This document shows positions 24,250 to 35,742 of a DNA stretch of 64,000 bases, piece after piece (within the stretch, counting starts at the first letter, position 1; each line of letters begins with the position of its first letter). This DNA comes from Isoetes taiwanensis (taxonomy: Eukaryota > Streptophyta > Lycopodiopsida > Isoetales > Isoetaceae): assembly GCA_021234155.1 (NCBI GenBank), contig JAJEKV010000067.1:4579279-4643278 (forward strand), read 5' to 3'. A model generated the notes under the pieces. The model made no database searches, was not told the origin of the DNA, and worked only from the letters and a program-made list of their open reading frames with translations. The position numbers and the translations under genes are program-made.

Positions 24250-26440
24250 ACAAGATCTGGCTATTCTTCTGCAGTTTCTATTTAGGTCTTTTTGGTGTTT
24301 TTGGTTATTTTTTGGCAGTCTCCGTGGATTTGGCGCTTGTGGAAAATTTAAAAGGTCCTATTCCCGAGAAAGATATCATGCCAAAGAGAGGGAATTTTAT
24401 TTTTGTACTATCATAACTGCTAAATGATTTGAATTTTTGTGTGAACAAACCACAATCTTGAACTATGTTTTGGGCTATTTTTGTGGTGCAAAATTGAGCA
24501 GAATTGAGACACCATATTTTGAATCCACCCTGCTTGATCGAAGCGGGTGGCTCGTGCTTGGTCCTCTGCCTATCTTTTATAAGTCCCTTTGGATTGCTTG
24601 AAACCTTTCCTCTAATATGAACCCTTGTTGTTGTTGAAAGATTTGCCTTATGTACTCATAAGCTGCCACATCCTACAGCGTTTTCCCCACGTAGGAATGC
24701 CGCTCTGCTACCTCTCGAGGAAATTCTTGGTATGTATAGTAGATGAGGTCACTCTGTTATCCTTTTGCCTTGAGGCCTACGAGCTCATCCATTCTTAGCT
24801 CCTTCAGGCAATATGGTGGCTGGAGATCCTCATCGTGCTCCTCCTCTTCTTCATAATCTGCTTCAAGCTGAAGCTGGCATGGTGAAGCACCCCAAAGAAC
24901 ATACTCGATGGAATCGAGCTGTCGGATCAAGCCTTGATTTACCCATATACCTGTGCCTTTAAATTTTAATATTTGTTGTCTTATCCCAAATTTGCTTCTT
25001 GATTCTTGAGCTCCTGCCTAGCACCTAAATGAGTGCTTCCAAGGAGACCCACCTTCCTCCTCTTGGTGGAAGAGTGAATTTCCCAAGGTAGCACTTGTTA
25101 GTCATACTCGGACATGATATTGGTGTAGAAGGTTATCCTCGACAATGTTACATGGAGGTTGAAGAGGTGGTCGAACACCTGGAAGGCTTCCTCTATTGGT
25201 ATCTCCCTGATATGATTGGTGCCATTATACCATTTAACAAAGCTTGTAGTAGCCACTGGAGTAGGAAGAGGGTAGGAAATGGTTCAAAAAGATGAAAGAG
25301 GGTTGGAAAATTGCCTGAGCAGAGGGGGCTTGAATTTCGGTGAAGCAAAAGGTCATATAAGGGGTTCCCTTATATAGACCAGGCTTGCCTAGGTTTTTGT
25401 GCTGGAACTGCCTGTTGGTTGTTTGGCCCGACTTGTGCAAATCTGGTTACTTCATGCGGATGGCGTTTTTGAGACTCTCGGAAGTTGATTTGATAAGGAG
25501 TGACTAGAATCGCCATTTTATGCCAAAAGATGGTCAATTTGACTAATGTAAGATATCAGATTGCATTATTTAGTTGGAATTACTCTATTTAACAATTTAC
25601 ATCCTAAATATGTCAATTTCCCGCAACTTTTTAGCAAAATTCAGTTACTCCATGCGGATGGTCCATCAGAGGTTCTCGGAAATGTATTTGGCGCAGAGTG
25701 ATCAGAGTAGCTCAAATTGACTTTTTTTTTTTTTTTTTTTTTTTTGCAATTTTTTTTTTGTTTTGCAATTTTATATTGTTTTGCAATTTTGTAAAATTTC
25801 AAGAAGCTTAGATTCAATTTGAAAGGTTTATACATAATTTGGTCCAAAATTTTACGAAAAAAAATCCTAACATAAAATATTGACTTGAAATGCAAAACTC
25901 AATATACATGGCAATAGGTGTTGGCTAATATCATGTTCATATGACAAATTCCAACTTCATCTCGATATCATACTTTTCAATGTTCATTATACCATCACTT
26001 TTTTATATCCAATCAAATGTCTCACATTAACATATGTTTGTATTTAGCCTCGGCAAGGCCTAGCACTTGTTTCTAGTATGATATAAATGATTCTGACTCC
26101 ACTAGATCTCAATATCAAAGAATAGTTAAGGTTTTTTTTGCCTCAAAACTCCATCTTCCTTTTCCTACTAAAAAATAGAAATGGTATCACAAATCCACAA
26201 ACATAAGGCTTTATACTTTTATTGGTCTTTCAAATCCAATATTGGTTCATCTGCAAACTCCATTTAAACAATAGAAAGTAAATACCACTATTTAATCATA
26301 TTCACCTTGTATATCATGTTGTCACATAAATAACATCTCTAGCATTTCTAAGGAACAACAATACCATTTGAGTTCCATAAATCAACCGGTGTGGTGAAAA
26401 AGTTTTTGGAATTTTTTTGTGTGTAGTTTTCTCAGATTGT
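24250..26440. other. Non-coding stretch with a decayed minus-strand ORF
   Basis: On the minus strand a TATA-box-like CTATATAAGG (about 25371-25380) is followed by interrupted coding-like sequence to about 24560. One part reads FVKWYNGTNHIREIPIEEAF; a later part has an acidic EEEEEHDEDLQPPY run. Several stops break it and no family is recognised. A T-run lies at 25723-25745. Two copies of a motif containing CATGCGGATGG lie at 25455 and 25653. 25900-26440 is AT-rich with nothing recognisable. Confidence 0.35.
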
Positions 26441-26450
26441 TGGGTTTTTT

Positions 26451-26533
26451 GGGTTGCCCCTAGGGGGCAAACCCTTATTTTTGTGGGTTTGTGGCATATT
26501 CTAGGTATATGCTAGAATATACCCAGACTATGC
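26451..26533. repeat. Two hairpins at the left edge of the phosphotransferase copy 1
   Basis: GGGTTGCCCC/GGGGCAAACCC at 26451-26474, then arms 26494-26510 and 26517-26533 with two mismatches. The same pair opens copy 2 at 59759 and 59803. Homology between the two copies starts at the first hairpin. Confidence 0.75.
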
Positions 26534-26624
26534 TGATGACTGCTACAAACCCATTGTCCCCTGTAAACTCGCGGTCACCTGCGTTCTCATTGCGGATGTT
26601 CCAACCGGTTAACTGGGATGGCAG

Positions 26625-27726
26625 ACTGAGAAGCTCGAATTTGATGAATATGGCAGGGTATTCTTGGTTCGGTCTGTCCATTCTTCTAGAGAGAACTTGT
26701 GAAGTTCTGCTCGGCAAACTGAGCCTTCCAACCCTTCTAAAGGTTTCGTTAGAGGGATTGCAAGCCAGGCAAACGCCCCTTCTAAGATGAGGCCAAGAAA
26801 ATCCATGGATCAAACTGAGGCATTAGAGAGGACAATGTAAGAATGTCGTAAGTGTATTTGTTCTTCTTGTTTTATCTCTATTGTTTCTATGTCAAGCTCC
26901 AGGAAGAAATGGAAATAATGAGAAGTTTATCAAGTGGAGTATTGGTGTTTGACGCAAGTCTATTTATTATTGTATGTTCTAGCAGGGCAAGAATTTTGAG
27001 GCATCAAGCTGTAGACCTCAATTTGCCCATGAGGCCGGATGGATATGTTCCTGTACATGAGTTGCTTTCTCTTGGTATTAAGACACAAGCTAGAATTCCG
27101 TTACTTGCACACTCTTGATCTTGAACAGGTTTGTGCTGTCGTTTTTTTTTTGTCAAGGTTTTCATGTTTCCTATTTATTAAGTATGATTGTTATATGCAC
27201 CATAGTATTTTGCATGATTGTACCAGGACTGCCTTTCGTTTCATTGTATTGAGAGCTTTTTGATGTATTGGTAAGCTTCATAATCTATTGATACTGTGCC
27301 TTTTGGATCAAGTCCGTTTTCCCAGCAAATCAGATGCGTATAGGCAATAGCCAGGCTCGACAATAGCCAGGCCCTGCTATCAAGAACCATTTGTCTTTGT
27401 AATATGCAATTGCACAAACTTAATGATAATATATTGCAAACCCTGGGCATAGAATGAAATCTCTCAGTAAACTCAGTAGGTCTTGAACAATACCAGGAGA
27501 TTTTTTAATTAGGTTTGGGTTATTCTATTTCATTTCCTCTTTGCAGGCAGTTCAAGAGCAAATCAAGGTCATTCCATAGAGATAAACATCTGCATCTGCT
27601 GCGAGACGTGTCAATTTGCATCTTTCGGGCTGTTTTTATCTATGGTTTCTTTGACATCAAGTAACATCCAGGCAGCCAAATCTGGAGAGCTTTTGCATGA
27701 AATACTATCTGCCAAAGAAGTTCCAG
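26625..27726 (+). pseudogene. tRNA 2'-phosphotransferase (TPT1/KptA) fragment, copy 1, broken
   Basis: TPT1 removes the splice-junction 2'-phosphate from tRNA using NAD+. Three exon-like blocks are seen: 26625-26836 (basic N-terminus, ending at GTAAG); 26986-27128, which carries ARILRHQAVDLNL and MRPDGYVPVHELLSLGIKTQ and ends at CAG/GTTTGT; and about 27550-27725, which carries RANQGHSI and ELLHEILSAKEVP. Compared with copy 2 at 59935 it has a TGA in exon 1 (AGA to TGA) and a 5-bp deletion at about 27117 that creates a stop. The rest of the catalytic domain is absent. A fucosyltransferase exon follows directly. Confidence 0.8.
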
Positions 27727-27789
27727 GTCAATGTGTTTATTTTATCTTACTCTTTGCTGATGACACATGTACCTCTAAGTGAATAGAAA

Positions 27790-28101
27790 TAGAATGGTCA
27801 CTTTGGTAAACCAACCTCTATTTTGGTGACCTCTTTATTTCAAGACTACTATGAAGCTTTAGAAGACATGTACATCCTACAGTTGATGGCATCCTACAGT
27901 TGATGGCAGCATTGTGAGAATAGTTTTGCCAAGTCATGAAGGTTGGCAACAAACTGACAAGGCTGATCATGATAGAAAGGCACTTATGGAAATTTTCTTG
28001 CTTTCCTTCTGCGATACACTAATTACAAGTCCAATATCTACATTTGGTTATGCTGCATAGGGATTGGCTGGCTTGAAACCATTTATACTGACTAGGAATA
28101 C
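27790..28101 (+). pseudogene. GT37 (xyloglucan-type) fucosyltransferase exon, left part
   Basis: GT37 enzymes add fucose to xyloglucan or related glycans in the Golgi. Recognisable segments are ILVTSLFQDYYEAL, IVRIVLPSHEGWQQT, HDRKALMEIFLLSF and STFGYAA followed by GLAGLKPFIL. Faults: a 17-bp tandem duplication (CATCCTACAGTTGATGG, about 27872-27905) with a frame change, and a TAG where family members have Gln after FGYxA (about 28058). The exon is cut at 28101 by chromovirus A and continues in frame at 58101 after one TSD copy is removed. Confidence 0.85.
28097..28101. repeat. Target-site duplication (AATAC), left copy, of chromovirus A
   Basis: Identical to 58101-58105. It lies within the fucosyltransferase exon. 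Confidence 0.93.
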
Positions 28102-28635
28102 TGTTACGGTTCTAACCTAAAATCCAGACATAGACATCAAGGGTGAAGCCGGTCTGTGTAGAGAGACCAAGGGATCTGTGTGGCTAGGTGATCTGTGTGA
28201 TCAATCTGAATTAAGCTTTGTGCACGCCAAATATTAAACGTGTACACAAGAATGGTATTAGGAAGGTTAATGCCCTAATACGGTATTAGGATGGTAAATG
28301 CCCTAATACAGCCGTATGTATTGGGAGTCATGACCCCAATCATACGCTATCTTTGTGTGTCATCTTTAGCCAAAAGGTGGAAGCCAAAGATAGGAGGAGG
28401 AGGTAAAAGGGGAACTAGATCTATTTTAAGAGGAGGCCTTTATGAAGGAAGGGACGTCACATTCTAGGGGAACTTTTTCCTTGGGCTATGTCAGATGCTA
28501 GTTCTCAGCTCGGTGGGTGATCCATTGGTTGGATCTACGGTTGGGAGGCGAGACCTTTACCTCTCCTTGCAGTCATCTAGGTTCTCATCTAGGTTCTGTG
28601 TGGACTTAGTGAGATTTCACTTGCGGTTCGTAACA
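28102..28635 (+). repeat. Chromovirus A 5' LTR, 534 bp
   Basis: Begins TGTTACGG and ends CGTAACA. It is followed by TGGTGCTTTCATTGAGAG, the position of the primer-binding site. Confidence 0.93.
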
Positions 28636-28681
28636 GTGGTGCTTTCATTGAGAGCTTTTTGAGTTGGTGTACGGAGGCAAG

Positions 28682-30469
28682 ATGATGAAGCGAGCTGAGA
28701 ATGTTGAGCGTAGTGCAGGCGATGGTGAAGAGCAAGGTTTGTTTGAGAATCTGGAACGAGGTAGTTCGTCACGTTCTAAAGCTAAACAGCGAAAAGTAAA
28801 GTTTGCATCGCAAGAGTCAGCCAAGGAGCTTACCAAAGAGTTTACCAAGGAGGATCGTGTAGACTCTGTGGTGGTGCAGATGCTGCAGAAGCTCACAGCT
28901 CAAGTACAAACACTTGAGCGCAGTATGCTTGGTGGTAAGGGTAAAGGAGGGCATAAGGATGATTCCTCGGACAGTGAAGAGTCAAGAAGAACACCACGAC
29001 GGAGCCCTCCAAGGGATGATTCGCCAGATGGAGATGACGGTTCTAGTGACTCCGAGAGCGATCACAAGAAGAAAAAGAAGAGTAAATTGCAAATGCCTAA
29101 GGATCCAAAGGAAGTCCTTGATTTCTTTAAGGGAGAACGTGATGGAACCACATTGCTGCAATGGTTGACGAAGATGAATGACTTCTTCAAAGAACATAAG
29201 CATACAGAGCAGAAAAAGCTATATTGGGCAAAGTTCCAATTAAAAGGTGAACCGGTGTTGTGGTGGTCCCGAGTGATGAAGGAAGAAGAGGCGGAGGGAT
29301 ATCCTGTGAAGACATGGGAACGTATGGAAAAACTCTTGAGAAGGGAGTTTATGCCGGATGATTATGAGGATACCTTGAAAGATCAGTGGCAGACATTGCG
29401 GCAGGGACGGGATGAGACAGTGAAAGACTTTACTAGTCGTTTCAATGAACTTTTGAGTCTCCTGCCAGGGATCTCTTCTCATGATAGACGTATCCGTTTC
29501 ATTACAGCATTGCGAAGGGAATTCTCATCCCAGATTAAGTTATTACGTCCTAAGACTCTACAGCATGCTAGGACAGCGGCATTGTCTATGGAGAATGATG
29601 CCAAAATGAAAGCGGGATATATGGATTTTCGGAAAAAGTGGTACAAATCAAAGGATTCCTCAAAGGACACTTCTAAGGTGGTTGTTAGCAGCACCGAGGT
29701 TTCTGACCGCACCACACCAAAGCAGGGTTCGGTATTTTCACGTCTGGGAAAAAGAAGATCCTTCAATTGCTACAACTGCGGTCGTCCAGGGCATCTTGCT
29801 CGGGATTGCACACATGAGGATAAGCGGGCACGCGGAGGGGAGGATCCACGATCTCGAGGTGGCGATAAGAATGATAAAGATGATGCCAAAACTTCTGTGA
29901 GAGCTTCTAAAGCTCGAGTGAAATCTTCTGCAATGGAACTGGAAATGGAGGACACCACAAGTAGTGACGATGAAAGTCATGATCTGTTACTGTTTGATGG
30001 AGCTGTGGGGAATCACCCTATCATTGTGCAGTTGGATAATGGTTCCTCCCATGACTTAATCTCTGAGGCGTTAGTAAAGAAGCTGAGATTGCCCACTGTT
30101 CGTTTCCGAGATAGGCAGGTGGCAGGAATCTGTACCAACATGTTTGGATCATGTTCGGCGAAGGTGGTACATCAGCCTTTTTCCATGGGAGTGTTTGCAA
30201 CTGCGCGAACTTTCCAAGTGGTTCCCAACCTAAGAAATGTGGATATTGTGTTGGGGATACCTTGGTGGCGAGATTTTGATCCCGTGGTCAATTATAAAAC
30301 CTTGGTTGCACAGATAGGACTATTAAAATCAGAGGCATTAAGTCCAAAAATCCTATTTTACAAGTGGGACAGGCAGCAATTAAACGTTGTCTGTGCAAGG
30401 GCCCATTGCACGCCTATCTTGTCTATGTATTCCCCACGCAGCAGCAAGAGACACAAGTGTCTGAATTAG
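28682..30469 (+). CDS. Chromovirus A Gag and protease
   Basis: The ATG at 28682 opens a 595-codon frame. An acidic/basic N-terminus precedes a retrotransposon Gag domain (KLYWAKFQLKGEPVLWW) at about residues 180-330. A CCHC knuckle (CYNCGRPGHLARDC) lies near nt 29769-29810, and an aspartic protease with active-site segment QLDNGSSHDL at about 30030. The active site reads D-N-G rather than D-S/T-G. The frame ends at 30469, while pol continues from about 30364 in a shifted frame, so a frameshift (programmed, mutational or a read error) lies near 30364-30400. Confidence 0.88.
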   Translation: MMKRAENVERSAGDGEEQGLFENLERGSSSRSKAKQRKVKFASQESAKELTKEFTKEDRVDSVVVQMLQKLTAQVQTLERSMLGGKGKGGHKDDSSDSEESRRTPRRSPPRDDSPDGDDGSSDSESDHKKKKKSKLQMPKDPKEVLDFFKGERDGTTLLQWLTKMNDFFKEHKHTEQKKLYWAKFQLKGEPVLWWSRVMKEEEAEGYPVKTWERMEKLLRREFMPDDYEDTLKDQWQTLRQGRDETVKDFTSRFNELLSLLPGISSHDRRIRFITALRREFSSQIKLLRPKTLQHARTAALSMENDAKMKAGYMDFRKKWYKSKDSSKDTSKVVVSSTEVSDRTTPKQGSVFSRLGKRRSFNCYNCGRPGHLARDCTHEDKRARGGEDPRSRGGDKNDKDDAKTSVRASKARVKSSAMELEMEDTTSSDDESHDLLLFDGAVGNHPIIVQLDNGSSHDLISEALVKKLRLPTVRFRDRQVAGICTNMFGSCSAKVVHQPFSMGVFATARTFQVVPNLRNVDIVLGIPWWRDFDPVVNYKTLVAQIGLLKSEALSPKILFYKWDRQQLNVVCARAHCTPILSMYSPRSSKRHKCLN

Positions 30470-30736
30470 ATGCAAAACGGTTGGAGGTTTTACACAAGTA
30501 TGATGATCTGTTTCATGATGATGTGGTCACATTACCTCCTTGTAGGCCAGAAGATCATAAGATTGATCTCGAACCAGGAACTGCACCTATTGCCAGGGTG
30601 CCATATCGTCTTTCTCCAGCAGGTCAACACGAAGTTGAGAAGCAAATTCAGGAGTTGCTGGATCGTGGCCTGATACAAGAGAGTAGTTCACCTTATGGCG
30701 CTCCAGTTATACTTGTTACCAAAAAGGACGGCACGT
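30364..30736 (+). CDS. Chromovirus A reverse transcriptase, N-terminal part, truncated
   Basis: Frame-shifted continuation of the polyprotein. It shows the linker before RT (DDLFHDDVVTLPPCRPEDHKI), the VPYRLSPAGQHEVEKQI region and SSPYGAPVILVTKKDG. It stops exactly where the LTR of chromovirus B begins at 30737, within the codons that should lead to the next RT motif. Confidence 0.9.
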
Positions 30737-32306
30737 TGTGACGGCCCCGGCTCATATACGATGCCCCGATCGTACACAAACTGGAGATCATCCCTCAAAC
30801 CAGCATCTGCCCGCTGATGTGAGGCCGTCCACCTAACATCGGGCCCTCGATGGTGGCCAAGAACCCGACGGGGAAGAATGGACGTGTCATTCATCCCGTC
30901 TCCCTCGGGATCGACCTAGTAACGGAAGCGTAAACAAAACATGAGCACATAACATCAAGCAATAATAATATACCCACCTCGAAGGGTGGTCCACCATATC
31001 ACAGTAGCTGCATCACACATCAGTACATCGACATAACATAGGGGAGATCCTACCCAGGCTCAGACTCATGGGGATCGACCGGACGCCTTGGGGTCTCCGG
31101 ATGGCAATGCATGCAATTCATGGCAAATGGATTTACCGGCAAAGAAACATGGCCGTTGGGTAGTCCACTCCATCCGCCCCTCCACAGTGCATACTATCGG
31201 ATAGGCTGAAAAGTATTGGAGCTGACCGTAGGCTCGCCCGGGCGGTGAATAGCCGGGGGCTACTACTCCGGGTTGCATCTCCCGGTCCCAATGAGGCAAG
31301 AGGAGATCTCTCCTCCGGAAGGTTCATGCTATCCAGGCGAGCTAGAGAGCCACCGCCAGATCTGACTTGAACTCACCGGAAGATGACGATCACCCCACAG
31401 TGTCGAGCCCATACCCCCGCCCTCCGCGATTGCCGAGGGTATTAGGCCTAGCTCACAGCGTTCCCCGGCCGTCGTTACGCGCCAGCGGGATCAACCGTGA
31501 TTAGACAAGCCCTCCCTTGTCAGCCGGTCTAGCTCCGCCACCCACAGCCAGGCGGGCTCTTATGCACAGGCCGCATTAATTGGGAATTAATGGGCTAAAA
31601 CTATGATCATACAACTACTTGGGCTCTGGGTCTCTACCCCCCTTCCCAATACACAAGAGTGGCGCATAGAATGTCACAATATCATCACAACAGAACTGAA
31701 ACAATAGAATACATCTATTCTAATCTACCTAATCATACATGGTTAGGTTCCTTTGTTAGTATCTATCATTCTTAGGCTGTAGGGGTCGCCTATAGCTAAG
31801 AATGAACACTAATCCTATAGAATGAGGGCTGAAAACTCGGATCTAACTATCGGATCAACCACTAACCGGCTTCTTGGCTGGCTCCCACTCCTCTGAAGGC
31901 GTCCCATGCCGGGCTTGAAGATTGAGATTGCCGGCTTGGATCGAGCCGCTACTAAGGAATGTCGGTTCCTCACGCTTCTGTTTTGTTCCGAGAAAACGTC
32001 CACTGCTGCTCCAATCCGACTTATGGGGGCTGGTGACTGAAAGGGTTTCCCTTTTAGGGTTTATGCCCCTTTATCCCCACGACTTTAGGGCTGGGCCCTG
32101 ATTGGTCAATGGGCTATTGCCACATGGCAAAAGGATATTATATTCACATGTGGCCTTAGCATGTGCAATATAATAGGTCACAAGGTTGTACCCTAGGGTA
32201 CTACCCCTTTATGGTCGATGCGTACATGTCGTCTAAGTCGACATGTACTAGTGACGTGTCAGTATAATATACATATTCATACCGTATATTATCCTGGAAT
32301 GTCACA
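30737..32306 (-). repeat. Chromovirus B 3' LTR, 1570 bp
   Basis: TGTGAC...GTCACA ends. The part 30737-31664 matches 52154-53087, with differences mostly as small indels at CG and CHG sites. The whole LTR is related to the chromovirus C LTR at 60739-62346. Confidence 0.9.
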
Positions 32307-33000
32307 TTCTCCCCACCTTGGATTGATGCTGTCCGCAGCATCACGAGTCTCCCCACCTTGGAAAGATACCTGCACAAGGAAGCTTGGATGGTACATGTAA
32401 TTAACAGAATTAAGATAATCCTTGAAATTCTAATTGCAATGTTTATAATTACCACATGGTATAAGGCATTTAATTTATGCCTTAATTCAACATTAGTTAA
32501 AATTATCAACATTAAAATATCAAGTTTAAATTATCAAGATTGAACATCACAAAAAGTGTTCTTAAGGTTCTCGTCCCCTTGTAGCATTTATTCAGTACAT
32601 ATGCTACAAGGTCTTGTAGAGTGCAACCTCCTTTTGTTCGTGTCGTTCTATTGGCTGCAGGTTCAACAATACATTAGTATCATTTAATTATTAATAAAAT
32701 TTTTGGTTATATGGTGACCACCCCACCTATCTACATGAATGTGCGACTAATCTCCCGGCATAGGAAGAGGATGCTTCTTCCATCGTGGCCGTGGAGACAG
32801 CCCCTATCATGCCTATATGCCGCTCATGCCTACACCTTTAGTTGCCCATCGTGGAGGATGGGGTCCTTCCCGTATATGGGGCGTGAAGGACAATTCCTCC
32901 TATCAAAAAAACATATATGGGGCTAGAGGTGCTTTTCCTATCAATGCATTCTGAATGACCTCTTTTTTCTCTCAAGGACTACTTCCGTGGCATGGGAAGT
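32307..33000 (-). other. Chromovirus B 3' untranslated region
   Basis: Between the chromodomain end and the polypurine tract. No coding signal was seen on either strand. A related stretch occurs in chromovirus C (62347-63090). Confidence 0.7.
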
Positions 33001-33645
33001 AGACTCTACTTTACCTCACTCACCCATCGGTTCGGAGTCGACCACTTCGGTGACGAGCTGACCCTTGCATTGCTCCATGAATTGTGGGTACTGCTTCTCA
33101 AGATCTGATTGTAGTACCCACGTAGCGTCCTCCACTGGTAAGTGCGTCCATTTCACAAGGTACTGGAGAAATTGAGATCTTCTCGTCTTCTTATAAGATC
33201 GGTCGAGAAGAACCTCAGGAACAATCTCAAGTTGATCGTCCGTTAATTCCGATAAACTTCGGTGTCTCCAATACTTCCTCCGGATTAGGAGTGTGTTTCT
33301 TTAGGAGACTTCACGTGAAAGACTCTATGGATCTTGAGGTGTCTTTGGTAAGTCCAATTTGTAGGCTTGGTTACCTACTCTTTTGACAATTTTAAATGGA
33401 CCAGCCTACCTTGGAGCAAGCTTCTTGCAATTGCCGATGCGGAGCTTCGCTTGTTTGACTTTTATCTTTAGCCAAACATTGTCCCCTACTTGGAACTCCC
33501 TTACTGTTCGGTGCCGATCAGCTATGCTCTTTTGCAATCGCTTCTTTGCTGCTGGGAGGTATCCTCGCACCTCTTCCACCAATTGTTGCATCTCGCGAGC
33601 ATCTGTGGGATACTTCTACCTTGGATGGGGTTGTGCCAAGTAATG
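33000..33645 (-). CDS. Chromovirus B integrase C-terminal region and chromodomain
   Basis: The GPY/F-type integrase tail is seen as VREFQVGDNVWLKIK at about 33500. A chromodomain follows at about 33090-33230 with LVKWTHLPVEDATW and then an aromatic-poor helix. In related elements the chromodomain can target integration by binding methylated H3 tails. Frameshifts break the reading at about 33405 and 33300. Confidence 0.8.
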
Positions 33646-33673
33646 CGGTGTCATAAGCGATAGCCGTAGTTGA

Positions 33674-34597
33674 TCATAAACGGCGACATTTGGGATGACT
33701 CTTGCTTGGTGCTATTGTATGCAAACTCAACCAAGTAAATGAAGTCATCCCACTTTGATTGCTTGTTCCAGACATAATTCCGCAACATATCTTCGAGTAT
33801 CCGATTGGTGCGCTCTGTCGCCCCATATCGGTTCGAGGGTGATAAGCCGTGCTCATCGACAATTTCGTTCCGATGGTGCTGAAGAGATCCTGCCAGAATG
33901 CACTCATGAACTTCGAATCTCTATCAGAGATTATTTCTCTTGGCATCCCATGGAGTCTAAAAATCTCCTTTGTGAATAGCACCGCTGTGTCTAATGCCGT
34001 GTCGGTGCTCCTACAAGGCACAAAGTGCGCCATCTTCGACAATTTGTCGACTACGACCATTAAGGCATCTTTGCCCCTTATGGTTCTAGGGAGCCCTGTA
34101 ATGAAGTCCATGCTTATTATCTCCCACTTGGAGTTTGGTACTGGCAATGGCTCTAATGCTCCTGGAATTCATAGTTGTTCCGCTTTGGTCTGCTGGCATA
34201 GCTGACACTCGCGTATGTACCTTGCTATCTGCTTCTTCATGCCTGGCCAATAGTAACTACTTCTTATCTTGAAGTAGGTTTTCGTAAAACCTGCGTGGCC
34301 GGCTATTGGGCTGTTGTGGGTGTCATGGAGAATCAACCTTCTGACTCCGGATGATTCCGGCACACACAACTTATTTTTATGGTACAAGAGCTTTCCTTCC
34401 TTCTTAAAATGTTTGAAGGCTTCTCTCTCTTTGTCCGTTCTTGCCTCTTTAGAGAGGCTAGCCCATACTTCCTGGAAGTCCTTGTCTGTTGGCAGCGTTT
34501 CTTCTATTTTCTTGCCAAACTCACTGGTAAGTGTTGATATGGCATTGCAATGCACCCTTGTTGTTAAGGGGTGCCTTGACAGAGCGTCTGCGACCAC
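33674..34597 (-). CDS. Chromovirus B integrase, zinc-binding and core domains
   Basis: 34597-34169 carries the HHCC finger (HDTHNSPIAGHAGFTK ... CQLCQQ). 34147-33674 carries the core, with MDFITGLP (first Asp) and IISDRDSKF (second Asp). The third catalytic region (normally DGQxE) is altered to TDMGRQ with a frame change. Degenerate as read. Confidence 0.85.
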
Positions 34598-34635
34598 ATT
34601 GAGTTTCCCCGGCTTGTATACAATCTAGAAGTCAT

Positions 34636-35740
34636 TTACTCTTGAGGGAACTCCATCCATCTTCTTTGTCTTAAATTCAACAATGGTTGCGTGAAGATGT
34701 ACTGCAGACTCTGGTGGTCGGTATCTAATTGGAACTTCCTTCCCAATAGATAGTGTCTCCAGATCTTTAAAGCTCTTACTACTGCCAATAGCTCCTGATC
34801 ATGTGTTGGGTAACGAGTCTCTGCGTCATTCATCTTTCGTGAATCGTATGCTACAACTCTTTCCTCTTGCATTAAGACTGCTCCCGTCGCAATCTTGCTC
34901 GCGTCAGTTGCGACTAGCTTGTCCTTCTCTGGATCAGGCAATGTTAAGACAGGGGCGGTTGTTAAGGCCTCCTTTAACTTCTCAAATCCTGCTTGAGCCT
35001 TCTTTTGCCAATGTGCCACCCAGTCTTTTATCTTTTCTGCCTTGGTGAGGTCCGTTAAGGGTGCTGCTATCTTAGCAAAGTTCTTGACGAACTTTCTATA
35101 ATATCCTGCCAAGCCTAAAAAGCTTCTCACCTCGTGTATGTTCTTTGGTGCTGGCCATTCAATCACTGCTTGGATCTTCACCGGATCGGTGGAGATGCCA
35201 TCTGCTGATATGATATGCCCCAAGTATTCCACTCTTTCGGTGGCGAAATGACATTTCGACAATTTCGTGAAAAATTTGGTGCCTTCTCAGCTTCTCAAGT
35301 ACCCTTCTCAAATGTTGAATGTGCTCCTCTAGGGACTTGCTATACACTAAGATGTCATCGAAGAACACGATAACAAATGTGTCAAGGAATTCCCGAAAGA
35401 TATCGTTCATGAGTCTCATGAATGTTGCCGGGGCATTTGATAGGCCAAATGGCATGACTGTGAATTCATAGTGGCCGTATCTTGTTCGGAAGGCCGTCTT
35501 GTGAATATCTTCCTCCTTGATTCTGATTTGATGATATCTAGACCTTAAGTCTATTTTGGAGAAGACCCTGGCACCTTGTAACTGATGCATCAGGTCATCT
35601 GCTCTGGGTAAGGCATACTTGTTGTTCTTGATTGTGTGTTTGTTTAATTGACGATAGTCAATACACATCCTCAGGCTTCCATCTTTCTTTTTGACGAATA
35701 AGATGGGGGCTCCGAACGGAGAGACACTAGGTCTTATGAA
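34636..35740 (-). CDS. Chromovirus B reverse transcriptase and RNase H
   Basis: The RT frame 35668-35159 shows [28 protein letters not shown] and catalytic VFFDDIL (FFDD in place of YxDD). The shifted frame 35262-34636 carries the RT thumb ([14 protein letters not shown]) and the RNase H start ([14 protein letters not shown]). A frameshift at about 35270 separates them. Order and content are those of a chromovirus polyprotein. Confidence 0.9.
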
Positions 35741-35742
35741 CC

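Noticed and set aside
26451-26474. Helitron 3' end (hairpin)
   Set aside because: No CTRR follows the hairpin at the expected distance on either strand in both copies.
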